Source: Thermoplasmata archaeon (lineage in GTDB: Archaea; Thermoplasmatota; Thermoplasmata; Lutacidiplasmatales; UBA184). From it: a stretch of DNA of 58,260 nucleotides. This document shows, piece after piece, positions 34,661 to 42,939 of the stretch. A program made the position numbers and the translations under genes. The stretch is taken from positions 1-58,260 of the forward strand of contig DAHUXZ010000011.1 of NCBI GenBank assembly GCA_027315455.1. The letters run 5' to 3'. Under the pieces are notes generated by a model, which saw only the letters and a program-made list of their open reading frames with translations, made no database searches and was not told where the DNA came from. Position 1 is the first letter of the stretch. The number at the start of each line of letters is the position of its first letter.

Positions 34661-37369
34661 CTACGGACCCGCGGCGCGCCGGCCTCTGGCGCGCAACACG
34701 ACGACCCCGATCACGAGCCCGACGGCGAGGCCGATGACGAGTAGGACGGCCTCGCCCGTCCCCGAGGCGAGGAAGCTGGGGGTCGGGCTCGCCGTCGCGG
34801 GGGGGCTCGCATTGACCGCGTCGAAGGCGAGCGGGGGAGAGACGCCCACCGCGCCCGTGCCGTCCGTGACCTGCACCGTGACCCGGTAGACGCCGGGGGC
34901 GGGCGCGAGGAAGGTGAAGTTCGAGCCGCCGGCCCCCGCCACGGCGGTCCCGTTGAGGAACCACCGGTAGAGGAGCGGAGCGGTCCCCCCGACGACCGAG
35001 GCGTTGACGGTGGCGCCGCTTCCGACGAGGATCGTCGACGCGCCCGCGACGATCGCGAGGGCGACGGAGGGGGGCTGTCCGACGCTGACGTTGACCGGGG
35101 CCGCGAAGAGGACGGCCCCGCCGCCGTCGGTCACCTCGAGCGAGAAGGTGTAGATCCCCGTCGAGGTGAGGCCGTAGACGAGCGGCGTCGAGCAGTTCGC
35201 GGTCGGCCCACCCACCGCGGTCCCGTTGACCAGCCAGAGGCAGGTGTACGGCGGGGTCCCCCCCGAGATCGTCGCCGAGACCGTGGCGTTCTCGGTGAGG
35301 TCGAGCGCCGTCGAGGTCGCCACCAGCGACACCGAGAGCGACGGCTCGACGACGAGGGGGAGGAGGGTGGGGGGTCCGCTCACGCCGGCCGAGTCGGTCA
35401 CGGTGACGTACACGTCGAAGGCCCCCATGACCGAGGGAGTGCACGGGAGCGCGCTCACGTTCGCCGTCGAGCAGCCGAGCGGCAGCCCCGAGTAGAAGTA
35501 CGAGTACGGCGGCGCCCCTCCCGAGGGGGTCACGCGGAAGGTCGTCGTGCCTCCGAGGTCCAGGACGGGCAGGGAGGTCGCCGCGGAGACGCTGAGCGGG
35601 TTCGCGACGGCGTCGACGAGGATCGTCTCGGCGCTGTTCGGGGGTGCGGGTTGATAGGACGACCCGACCAGAAGATGGCCGTAGGAGGTCGCGACCCCGG
35701 GAGCGATCGCGGTGAGCGTGAACTCGTTCGTGGTCGCGGCCTCGATGAACGTGATCGAGAGCAGCTCCGCTGCGCTCGAGCTGATCAACTTCTCCGTTCC
35801 CGAGAAGGCGTCGTTGCTCGAGGTGACACGATTGTCGAGCGTCGTGCTCGCGTCGAGGGTCGTCAGGTTCCCCACCGTGGAGAAGGTGCTCGCGCTCGCG
35901 TCCCACTCCTGCCGCAGATCGACCAGGTAGCTCGAGAAGTTGGCGTAGATCGGGTAGCCGCCGCCGGTCGTCGAGGTCTCCACGAGGTACGACCCGGCAT
36001 CCATCGTGAACGGGAAGGCCAGCGAGGTCACGGTGCTCGTCGTGACCCCGCCGGTCACCCGGAGCTCGTGGCCGAGCGTCGACTCGATCGCCGACAGGTT
36101 CTGCCAGTTCGTCGTGAGCCGCATGTCGCTCGAGTAGGTCTCGTTGACGAAATCGGCGGCGGTCGTCGCGCCGGTGCTCGACGCGATGGTCGACACGTAG
36201 CGGTAGCTGAACGCGGCCGACTCATCGTAGTAGGTGAGGTGGTCGGTCGAGATCGTCGGCGGCGTCGCCGAGAACGCGTAGGCGTCGCTCGTGGCGCCGG
36301 TCACCTGAGGGCTCGTGGTGAGGAGGAGCGCCCCCCCGATGAGCCAGCTGCTGCCCGGCGTAACCCCGGTCAGGTTCGCCGTGAAGTTGTGCGCCCCCTC
36401 GATCAGGCCGAGCGCCCCGGTGACATCGACGGCGTAGCCGGGGTCGCTCAGGGTGAAGGCGGCCGTGATCGGCCGCCAGGCGAACAGGTCGTCCCCCCCG
36501 GTGTTGATGTACGGGAACGGCAGGACGGACACGATCGGCCGCCCGTCGACGCTGACGAGGAGGTCCCGAAGGTTCGGCTGGCTCGTGTACCAGAACTCGT
36601 CCGGTCCGAATCCGTAGGTCCACAGCTCGAGGGTGGCGTTCGTCACGTTCTGGGGGACCGTCGCCGAGACCGCCAGCGAGGGCGTCGTCGTCGAGGCGAA
36701 GACGCGGTGCCACAGCGGCACGATCACGTTCGGCTCGACGGGGGGCGCCGCGCCCGCCGGTACGGGATAGAACTCGAGGGAGACGGAGCTGGTGAAGTAG
36801 CCCCCCACCGTCGCGGCCCCGAGGAGGAAGGTGAAGTTGAACGTCCCGCGGAAGAGGACGGAGTAGGCCGTGACGTCCTTCGCCACGTTCCACTGGCCGT
36901 ATTCGGGGGTCGTTCCGAACAGGACCTGGACCTGGTCGACGTACGCGCGGTAGGAGGAGTCGTAGACGCCCCCGATCGCCTCGCCGGTATAGTTGAGGAC
37001 GATCATCGCCCAGGTGCCGTTCGGCGCGGTGAAGTTCGCCTGGACACAACAGGACGTGGAGTTCGCCAGGACCGTCATCACCACGGGGGTCGTCGGCGGG
37101 GGGGTCGGGGCCGGGACGGCGGAGAGAGCGGATACGGGCAGCGTCGAGGTCGCCGGGACCGCCTCCCCGGCCAAGGAGGTGAGGTTCCTCGGGATGGCGC
37201 TCAGCGGCCAAACGGCGGCGCGGGCCGTCGGGGGCGCGCCCGGCAAGTGACCGAGGGGCACGTTCGGCGGTGAGACCGGGGCGGCGGCCGCCGCGCTGGG
37301 GACCAGAAGCACGGCGGCGAACGCGGCGGCGAGCAGCAACCCGGGGACCCGGGGGGCCCGACGGACCAT
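34661..37369 (-). CDS. PNGase A-like surface protein (peptide:N-glycosidase A family) with C-terminal beta domains
   Basis: About 902 residues. A signal peptide (VPGLLLAAAFAAVLLVPSAA) is followed by a region resembling the peptide-N4-asparagine amidase A family: ATLELWTYGFGPDEFWYTSQ, then RDLLVSVDGRPIVSVLPFPY, INTGGDDLFAWRPITAAFTL and LIEGAHNFTANLTG. These match the DEFWY, 'VDG...PFPxIxTGG', 'WRPI' and 'DGxH' signatures. The C-terminal third has PKD/Ig-like domains with SGGTPPYTCLWLVNGT and SGLPLGC-type turns, then an anchor helix (AVLLVIGLAVGLVIGVVVL) and RARGRR. It may remove N-glycans from surface or environmental glycoproteins; catalysis is not proven. The start coincides with the leaderless position set by the upstream TATA-like box. 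Confidence 0.8.
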   Translation of the reverse strand: MVRRAPRVPGLLLAAAFAAVLLVPSAAAAAPVSPPNVPLGHLPGAPPTARAAVWPLSAIPRNLTSLAGEAVPATSTLPVSALSAVPAPTPPPTTPVVMTVLANSTSCCVQANFTAPNGTWAMIVLNYTGEAIGGVYDSSYRAYVDQVQVLFGTTPEYGQWNVAKDVTAYSVLFRGTFNFTFLLGAATVGGYFTSSVSLEFYPVPAGAAPPVEPNVIVPLWHRVFASTTTPSLAVSATVPQNVTNATLELWTYGFGPDEFWYTSQPNLRDLLVSVDGRPIVSVLPFPYINTGGDDLFAWRPITAAFTLSDPGYAVDVTGALGLIEGAHNFTANLTGVTPGSSWLIGGALLLTTSPQVTGATSDAYAFSATPPTISTDHLTYYDESAAFSYRYVSTIASSTGATTAADFVNETYSSDMRLTTNWQNLSAIESTLGHELRVTGGVTTSTVTSLAFPFTMDAGSYLVETSTTGGGYPIYANFSSYLVDLRQEWDASASTFSTVGNLTTLDASTTLDNRVTSSNDAFSGTEKLISSSAAELLSITFIEAATTNEFTLTAIAPGVATSYGHLLVGSSYQPAPPNSAETILVDAVANPLSVSAATSLPVLDLGGTTTFRVTPSGGAPPYSYFYSGLPLGCSTANVSALPCTPSVMGAFDVYVTVTDSAGVSGPPTLLPLVVEPSLSVSLVATSTALDLTENATVSATISGGTPPYTCLWLVNGTAVGGPTANCSTPLVYGLTSTGIYTFSLEVTDGGGAVLFAAPVNVSVGQPPSVALAIVAGASTILVGSGATVNASVVGGTAPLLYRWFLNGTAVAGAGGSNFTFLAPAPGVYRVTVQVTDGTGAVGVSPPLAFDAVNASPPATASPTPSFLASGTGEAVLLVIGLAVGLVIGVVVLRARGRRAAGP

Positions 37370-37390
37370 GTCGGCGGTCCACTCCGCCGC

Positions 37391-37400
37391 GCTACATAGG
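37391..37400 (-). promoter_or_regulatory. TATA-like box for the PNGase A-like gene
   Basis: Minus strand CCTATGTAGC centred about 26 nt before the ATG at 37369, so transcription should begin at the start codon. Confidence 0.55.
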
Positions 37401-37468
37401 TCTTCCCGGGAGCCTCCGGGGGCCGCACTCTCCCGGCGTTGGAAGCGAAGGTTGAAACGGAACCAGCG

Positions 37469-37477
37469 CCCCTTAGA
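37469..37477 (+). promoter_or_regulatory. TATA-like box for the SDR gene at 37496
   Basis: CCCTTAGA centred about 23-24 nt before the GTG at 37496, in the 126-bp region shared with the divergent PNGase A-like gene. Confidence 0.45.
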
Positions 37478-37495
37478 CCCCCGTAGGAGAAGGGA

Positions 37496-38461
37496 GTGGC
37501 CCGCGCACTGATCACCGGAGGTAGCGGATTCCTGGGCTCCTACATGGCGGAGCGCCTGGTCCGGGACGGGGTCGAGGTCGTTGCGACCTACTTCCGCGAA
37601 CCCGCCCACGGCCGCGCGAACGGGCGGCCGGGGGTCGAGCTCGTCCACCTCGACGTGAACTCCCGGGGGGACGTGGCACGGGTCATCGAGGCGACCCGGC
37701 CGGACGTCGTCTACCATTTCGCGGGCCAGGCCTACGTCCAGCCGTCGTGGGTGGACCCTCCGCCCACCTTCGCGACGAACTTCACGGGCACGATCTACCT
37801 CCTCGAGGAGCTTCGTCGCCAGCGTCCCCGAACGCCGCTCGCCTTTGCCGGGAGCGGCACCGAATACGGTGAGCCGGACCTCGTTCCGACCCCGGAGGAC
37901 GCGGCGCTCCGACCGACGAGCCCCTATGCCACGAGCAAGGCGGCCGCCGACCTGGCTTGCTACCAGTACCACCAGAGCTTCGAGATGCCCGTCTTCCGCT
38001 ACCGCATCTTCGGGACCACGGGGGTCGGGAAGCTCGGAGACGTCTGCAACGATTTCGCGAGCCAGGTCGCCGCCCGCGAGCACGACCCGTCTCCCCACCT
38101 CAAGGTGGGCAACCTCGACAAGCAACGCGACATCGCGGACGTCCGGGATGCCGTCGATGCGATGGTCCGGGTCGTCGAGCGGGGGACCCCGGGGGAGGCC
38201 TACAACATCGGCGGGGGGGAGGCGAGGAACGTGCGGACGATCCTCGACACGCTGATCGCCCAGTCCGGCGCGCGGTTCACGATCGAGACCGAGGCCGCGC
38301 GGCTGCGGCGCGTGGACGAGCCGGTGCACCTCGCCGACATCTCCCGTCTGCGGAGCCTCGGGTGGAGACCCAGCATCCCGTTCGAGCGGACGCTGAAGGA
38401 CATCCTCGACAGCTGGCGGGCGCCGAACGGCGCCGCCGCCCCGGTCGCGCCGCCTACGTGA
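37496..38461 (+). CDS. NAD(P)-dependent sugar-nucleotide epimerase/reductase (Rmd-like SDR)
   Basis: A 321-residue extended SDR. It opens with the dinucleotide-binding loop ALITGGSGFLGSYMAERLV, has VVYHFAGQAYVQPSW after the fourth strand, the Ser/Thr region FAGSGTEYGEPD and the catalytic YATSK motif (SPYATSKAAADLACYQY). The sequence around GNLDKQRDIADVRDAVDAM is typical for GDP-mannose 4,6-dehydratase relatives and GDP-6-deoxy-4-keto-mannose reductases. With the dehydratase gene at 39849 it could form a two-step route from GDP-mannose to a GDP-6-deoxyhexose such as GDP-rhamnose. This pairing is inference. Its end overlaps that of the convergent ATP sulfurylase gene by 8 bp. Confidence 0.85.
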   Translation: MARALITGGSGFLGSYMAERLVRDGVEVVATYFREPAHGRANGRPGVELVHLDVNSRGDVARVIEATRPDVVYHFAGQAYVQPSWVDPPPTFATNFTGTIYLLEELRRQRPRTPLAFAGSGTEYGEPDLVPTPEDAALRPTSPYATSKAAADLACYQYHQSFEMPVFRYRIFGTTGVGKLGDVCNDFASQVAAREHDPSPHLKVGNLDKQRDIADVRDAVDAMVRVVERGTPGEAYNIGGGEARNVRTILDTLIAQSGARFTIETEAARLRRVDEPVHLADISRLRSLGWRPSIPFERTLKDILDSWRAPNGAAAPVAPPT

Positions 38462-39617
38462 GCACGACGTTCGGCCGGGAGAGGATCTCGAACACCTCGG
38501 GCCGGAGGATCTCCCTCGGCGGTGCCTGGCCCTCGGTGAGGGCCTTGCGGATCCGCGTCTGGCTCGTGTCGAGGCGGGCCTCGATTGGATGCGAGCAGGT
38601 CTTCGACGTCGCCATCCAGCCGCACGTCCGGCAGAAGAACGTCTCCTCGTAGCGCAGCGGGCGGATCTCGATCGGGAACTCGTCGAAGATGCGGTGGCAC
38701 GCGTACGGGTCGTAGTACTTCCCCACCCCGGCCTGGTCGCGGCCGACGATGTAGGAGTTGCACCCGAAGTTCTTGCGAACGATCGCGAGGAAGAGCGCCG
38801 CCCGAGGACCCGCGTAGCGCATCGCGATCGAGAACGCGGCGAGCAGGACCCGGTGCTCCGAGTAGTAGTTCGCCACGAGCGCCCGGTACGCCTCGAGGAT
38901 GATGTCGGGGCGGTAGTCGCCCTTCTTCAGGCGCCCGACGACGGGGTGGATGAACAGGGCGTCCACGTCCTCGCGCTCGAGGGTGAGGCGCTGGATGTAC
39001 TCGTGGGCGGTGTGGGGCGGGTTGCGGCACTGGTACGCCGCGACGTTCCGCCAGCCCCGGCGCTCGAACTCGGCCCGCGTCTGGGCGGGCGTGAGCTCGC
39101 TCGCCCCGGTGGGCAGCTCGAGGCGCCGGAGGAGGTCGATGCGGCCCGCGAGCGCCGTGTCCCCCGACGCCTGGATGTCCGCCACGTTCGGGTGGGCCAC
39201 GTCGGTCGTGCCGTAGGTCCTCTCGGCGAACGCCTTCTTGTCGACGGCGAACTTCTCCTCGAGGTGGAGGAGGGCGAAGAAGCGGTCGTGGTCGTCGAGG
39301 AGGGCGATCGCGTCGCCCGGTCGGGCCGACCCGACCACGGCCGAGTTCGCGCTCCCCGTGGGGGCGAGGAGGATCGGCATCGACCAGGCAAGGTCGTTCG
39401 GGAGGCGGGTGCGCGTGAGCACGCTCTCGAACGCCGCGCGTCCCATGAACCCCTGAAGGGGGCTGTAGGCGCCGGTGCCGATCTTCTCCGCGTCGTAGAC
39501 CTGGTCGATGTACGGCCGGATCTGGGGAAGGTCGCCAAGCTCCGCGTCGCGCCGCTCGACCTCGGGCGCGCCGAGCTGGCGGTCGACCAGCCGTCCGCCG
39601 TGGGCGGCGAGGCTCAT
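38454..39617 (-). CDS. sat: ATP sulfurylase (sulfate adenylyltransferase)
   Basis: A 387-residue enzyme forming adenosine 5'-phosphosulfate from ATP and sulfate. Visible motifs: SPLQGFMGRAAFESVL in the N-terminal PUA-like part, the ATP-binding QCRNPPHTAHEYIQRL (Q-x-RNP-x-H), HPVVGRLKKGDYRPDI and SYIVGRDQAGVGKYYDPYAC. A four-Cys/His site (FFCRTCGWMATSKTCSH) near residue 335 fits the zinc-binding motif known from archaeal and thermophilic forms. No APS reductase or APS kinase is nearby, so the product may go to assimilation or, given the sugar-nucleotide genes on both sides, to sulfated or sulfonated sugars. The latter is speculative. Confidence 0.95.
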   Translation of the reverse strand: MSLAAHGGRLVDRQLGAPEVERRDAELGDLPQIRPYIDQVYDAEKIGTGAYSPLQGFMGRAAFESVLTRTRLPNDLAWSMPILLAPTGSANSAVVGSARPGDAIALLDDHDRFFALLHLEEKFAVDKKAFAERTYGTTDVAHPNVADIQASGDTALAGRIDLLRRLELPTGASELTPAQTRAEFERRGWRNVAAYQCRNPPHTAHEYIQRLTLEREDVDALFIHPVVGRLKKGDYRPDIILEAYRALVANYYSEHRVLLAAFSIAMRYAGPRAALFLAIVRKNFGCNSYIVGRDQAGVGKYYDPYACHRIFDEFPIEIRPLRYEETFFCRTCGWMATSKTCSHPIEARLDTSQTRIRKALTEGQAPPREILRPEVFEILSRPNVVLT

Positions 39618-39848
39618 GCCCGTCCCTCGCGCGGGGCGTCGCGGGCGGACGGGACGGGGACGGACCGGCTCCGGTGGGATCGGGGGAGGATCACGGTGCT
39701 GCCTCGCTTCGCCGGGGGAGGCCGCGCCCTATAGGCCTTTTGCCCGGTGGCGCGCCCGGGGGTGGGGGCGAGACGCCGAGGGGTCCGGCCGGCCGAGATG
39801 CGGGCCGGTGCTGGGCAAACCTCTTGAGCCGAAACCCTTGCCGCTCGT

Positions 39849-40820
39849 GTGGCCGACCGCTCGGCGCTGATCACGGGCATCACGGGGCAAGACGGCTCCT
39901 ACCTCGCCGAGTTCCTCCTGGCGAAGGGCTACCGCGTCTCGGGCCTCGTTCGGCGGCTGAGCAGCCCGAACATGGCCCACCTCAAGGCCGTCCAGGACCG
40001 GCTCACGATCCTCGACGGGGACCTCACCGACCAGACCTCGCTCAACCAGGCGGTCAAGGCGGCGGAGCCCGACGAGGTGTACAACCTCGCCGCGCAGTCG
40101 TTCGTCGCGACGTCGTTCACCCAGCCGGCCCTCACCGGCGAGGTGACGGGCCTCGGGGCGCTGCGGCTGCTGGAGGCGGTGCGCGCCTTCGCCCCGGGCG
40201 CCCGGTTCTACCAGGCGTCGTCGAGCGAGATGTTCGGTCACGTCGACCGCGAGCCGCAGGACGAGACGACGCCGTTCCATCCGCGCAGCCCCTACGGCGT
40301 CGCCAAGGTCTACGCCTACTGGGCCTGCATCAACTACCGCGAGGCGTACCGCATGCACGTCAGCAACGGCATCCTCTTCAACCACGAGTCCGAGCGCCGG
40401 GGGATCGAGTTCGTCACCCGCCGTATCTCGGACGGGGTCGCGCGGATCGCGACCGGCCACGCCCGCGAGATCACGCTCGGGAACCTCGACGCCCGGCGCG
40501 ACTGGGGCTACGCCCCGGACTTTGTCGAGTTCATGTGGCGGATCCTCCAGCACGACACCCCCGACGACTTCGTCGGCGCGACGGGGGAGTCGCACACGGT
40601 GCGGGAGTTCGCCGAGGCGGCGTTCCGCCACGCGGGGATCGACCGCTGGGAGGAGCACCTCCGGGTCGACCCGCGCCTGATGCGCCCCGCCGAGGTCTAC
40701 AATCTCCGGGGCAACCCGGCGAAGGCCGAGAAGCTCCTCGGCTGGAAGGCCCGGACCCGCTTCGATGAACTGGTCCGGATCATGGTCGACTCGGACCTCG
40801 GCCGGTACCGCCGGGGCTGA
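39849..40820 (+). CDS. gmd: GDP-mannose 4,6-dehydratase
   Basis: A 323-residue extended SDR converting GDP-mannose to GDP-4-keto-6-deoxymannose. Marks: ALITGITGQDGSYLAEFLLA, typical of Gmd; DEVYNLAAQSFVATSFTQPA; the Ser/Glu catalytic region QASSSEMFG; the YGVAK motif with catalytic Tyr and Lys; NGILFNHESERRGIEFVTRR; and the NADP/GDP-site stretch LGNLDARRDWGYAPDFVEFM. The length is typical. The GTG at 39849 is the chosen start; an AT-richer AAACCTCTTGAG lies about 25-30 nt upstream. It supplies the substrate for GDP-fucose, GDP-rhamnose or related sugars used in surface glycans. Confidence 0.93.
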   Translation: MADRSALITGITGQDGSYLAEFLLAKGYRVSGLVRRLSSPNMAHLKAVQDRLTILDGDLTDQTSLNQAVKAAEPDEVYNLAAQSFVATSFTQPALTGEVTGLGALRLLEAVRAFAPGARFYQASSSEMFGHVDREPQDETTPFHPRSPYGVAKVYAYWACINYREAYRMHVSNGILFNHESERRGIEFVTRRISDGVARIATGHAREITLGNLDARRDWGYAPDFVEFMWRILQHDTPDDFVGATGESHTVREFAEAAFRHAGIDRWEEHLRVDPRLMRPAEVYNLRGNPAKAEKLLGWKARTRFDELVRIMVDSDLGRYRRG

Positions 40821-41142
40821 GGCGCTCCCGCCGCGCCCGCCTGCGCTCTCGGGCGTGGCCGCCCGTGGCGCCTCGCCGCACCCGATCCGGGCACGTGGCG
40901 AGGTTCGCCCGCACCGGGGAGGGTGCCCGCCGCCGCGGCCGTCGCCTACCGTGAATGCCGGTCCGGAGCTCCCCGCTCCGCCGCGACCCGGGGGTTCCGG
41001 GCGCCGACAAGGAATGAACGGTGGTCGGAGGCGACCCGCGTCGCCGCGGGACGCTGAGGCTCGACGGACTCCGTAACGGCGCATACGATGCCTCCCGGAG
41101 GAGGGCCACCCCCGTGGCGCGCCCCCCGGCCGCGACCCGCGC
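40821..41142. other. Intergenic gap, nothing recognised
   Basis: About 320 bp between convergent genes. Frames on both strands are Arg/Pro-rich without motif; no RNA gene, repeat or clear terminator was seen. Confidence 0.4.
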
Positions 41143-41895
41143 CTACGGGCCCGACCGTGCCGCCCAGCCCTGGGAGATCGGGCAGGCCGACGTCGCGACG
41201 CCGAGCCGCCGGCGCGGCGGGAGCGGCTCCCGGTCCTCGAGCCACGCGGCGATCTTCTCGGTGACCGGGCCGAACTCCTCGAAGGGGAAGTACGGGATCG
41301 CGGCCGCGTCGCAGTACTGGCGCAGGCGGCGCCGCGCGAAGACGATGTCCGCGACCTCGGCCGCGTAGCGGTCGGTGCTGCCGTCCCCCGCGAAGACCGA
41401 GCGCAGCGGCTCGTCCGGGGCCGGCTGGGCGATCGCCGCCTTGCAGATCCCGCAGAGCCGGCAGGTCGGGTGGCCGTACGGGTGGAGGAGGGCGAACGAG
41501 CCGTCGTTGACCTCGAGGCGGTCGGAGCGGACCGGGAGATCGAAGCCGTGGCGCCGCAGGATCGGGTGGATGTAGAAGTCGAGCCCGCCCGAGACGACGG
41601 TCGTGGGGATCGCATGGCGCCGGAGGAGGGTGACGAGCTCCGTCGCCCCGGCGCGCAGGGGGGTGTGCTCGACGGACCAGCGGGCCATCTCATCGAGGCG
41701 GTGCGGGTCGAGGAGCGCCACCTGGCGCGACCACGCCTCGCGCAGCGAGATGCGCCCGGAGTGCAGGAGGTCGTCGACCTCCCGCGCGATCCGCTTCCCG
41801 TCGGGAACGAACTCGCTGACCAGCTCGATGGCGACGTTCGGCTCGACGAGGGTCCCGTCGAAGTCGAGGAGCATGCGGAACGCAGGGCGGCTCAT
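41143..41895 (-). CDS. HAD-superfamily phosphatase (MtnX/SerB-like)
   Basis: A 250-residue hydrolase. Motif I is MLLDFDGTLVEPN with the nucleophile Asp; motif II is TTVVSGGLDFYIHP (Ser); the motif III Lys may be in GICKAAIA; motif IV is VFAGDGSTDRYAAEVADIVF with the acidic pair. A helical cap lies between I and II. This subtype covers phosphoserine phosphatases and 2-hydroxy-3-keto-5-methylthiopentenyl-1-phosphate phosphatases; the substrate is not decided. An unusual HPTCRLCGICKA stretch carries three Cys close together, possibly metal-binding. A GCTTAAGG box lies about 35 nt upstream of the ATG. Confidence 0.85.
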   Translation of the reverse strand: MSRPAFRMLLDFDGTLVEPNVAIELVSEFVPDGKRIAREVDDLLHSGRISLREAWSRQVALLDPHRLDEMARWSVEHTPLRAGATELVTLLRRHAIPTTVVSGGLDFYIHPILRRHGFDLPVRSDRLEVNDGSFALLHPYGHPTCRLCGICKAAIAQPAPDEPLRSVFAGDGSTDRYAAEVADIVFARRRLRQYCDAAAIPYFPFEEFGPVTEKIAAWLEDREPLPPRRRLGVATSACPISQGWAARSGP

Positions 41896-41926
41896 GGGGT
41901 CGGCTCCGTTCTTGCCCCGGGCCGCC

Positions 41927-41934
41927 CCTTAAGC
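41927..41934 (-). promoter_or_regulatory. TATA-like box for the HAD phosphatase gene
   Basis: Minus strand GCTTAAGG, centred about 35 nt before the ATG at 41895. Confidence 0.5.
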
Positions 41935-41979
41935 CTGACGGCCGCTCTCGCCGCGGCGCCAGGACCGAAACGCGCGGCC

Positions 41980-42906
41980 CTACGTCGGGGGGAGGCCCGC
42001 GCGCTGGCGCAGGGCGTAGTAGAATCCGCCGAACGCCGTCGCCGTGGGCGTCCGGAGCCCCTGGTTCCGCAGCGCCTCGCGGACCTCCTTCGGGGAGTTG
42101 CGGATGTCGAGGGTCTTCGCGGTGTCGTACTTGTACTGGAACGTCCCGGGCGGTCCGCGCGGGAACGACTCCCAGTCCCGCGCCGTCGTGCTCCGCAGGT
42201 CCGCGGGCCGCTTCGCGTCGGCCGCGGGGGCGAACGCGGGCATCGTGAGGTGCTCCTCGGTGAGCCAGAGCATCGTCGCTTCGCGGATCGCCGACTCCGT
42301 CGTCTCGTCGAGGCTTCCCGGGGCGACCTGCGACTGGACCCAGCTCACCATCGCGTCGAACGTCTTTTCCGAGTTGTCCTCGAGCATCTGGAGGACCGCG
42401 GCCCGGATCGCGTGCTTGCGCAGCTGGTTGATCCCCGTGTCGCTCAGGCGGTACTGGGCCGCGAGGCCGAGGAGCGCCTCGGGGTTGTCGTGGAGCTCCT
42501 TGAGCCTCAGAAGGAACAACGGCGTCGGGGCCTCGCCCTCGGCGAGGAACCACAGCGCGAACTCCTGGCCGTTGGTGATGAGGGTGAGCGGGGCCCCGAC
42601 GGCGCGGGCCTTCGTCACCGACGCCTCGGAGTCCCTCACCGGCTCGGCGGCGCCGCGCACCTCAAGGATCAGGCGCGGCGCGCCCTTCCCGTCGAGCAGG
42701 GCGTAGTCCGCGTGGCCGTCCGGCTTGACGGGATAGTCGAGGTAGACCTGCCGCTTGTCGTGCGGGTCCCAGCCGAGGGTCTCCAGGAACGGATTGACGA
42801 TCCAGTGCTTGACCTGCTGGTCGGTGATGTCCGAGACGTCCCGGAGCACCTCCGACGCCACCGCATAGAAATCCCCCATCGAACGCGCGAGGTCGGTCGC
42901 TTCCAT
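41980..42906 (-). CDS. Stand-alone HsdR N-terminal-like (PD-(D/E)XK fold) protein
   Basis: A 308-residue protein. The N-terminal half resembles the type I restriction R-protein N-domain: WIVNPFLETLGWDPHDKRQV, GHADYALLDGKGAPRLILEV and LTLITNGQEFALWFLAEGE. In this fold the active-site residues are Asp in 'DYAL' and E-x-K at 'LEVK'; here the last motif reads LEVR-G, an Arg in place of Lys. The C-terminal half contains a ~70-residue helical region (DAMVSWVQSQVAPGSLDETT) and ends FQYKYDTAKTLDIRNSPKEV-like. No HsdM, HsdS or helicase gene is nearby. It may be a nuclease, a binding-only derivative or part of an undescribed defence system. Confidence 0.7.
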   Translation of the reverse strand: MEATDLARSMGDFYAVASEVLRDVSDITDQQVKHWIVNPFLETLGWDPHDKRQVYLDYPVKPDGHADYALLDGKGAPRLILEVRGAAEPVRDSEASVTKARAVGAPLTLITNGQEFALWFLAEGEAPTPLFLLRLKELHDNPEALLGLAAQYRLSDTGINQLRKHAIRAAVLQMLEDNSEKTFDAMVSWVQSQVAPGSLDETTESAIREATMLWLTEEHLTMPAFAPAADAKRPADLRSTTARDWESFPRGPPGTFQYKYDTAKTLDIRNSPKEVREALRNQGLRTPTATAFGGFYYALRQRAGLPPT

Positions 42907-42939
42907 CGGCGATAGAATGGGAGGGTCGGTGGGATAAAG

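Noticed and set aside
37370-38329. Open minus extension upstream of the PNGase A-like gene
   Set aside because: It is antisense to the SDR gene; the signal peptide and promoter position set the start at 37369.
41143-41895. Zinc-dependent enzyme based on the CRLCGICKA stretch
   Set aside because: The HAD motifs explain the protein; three Cys alone do not show a metal site.
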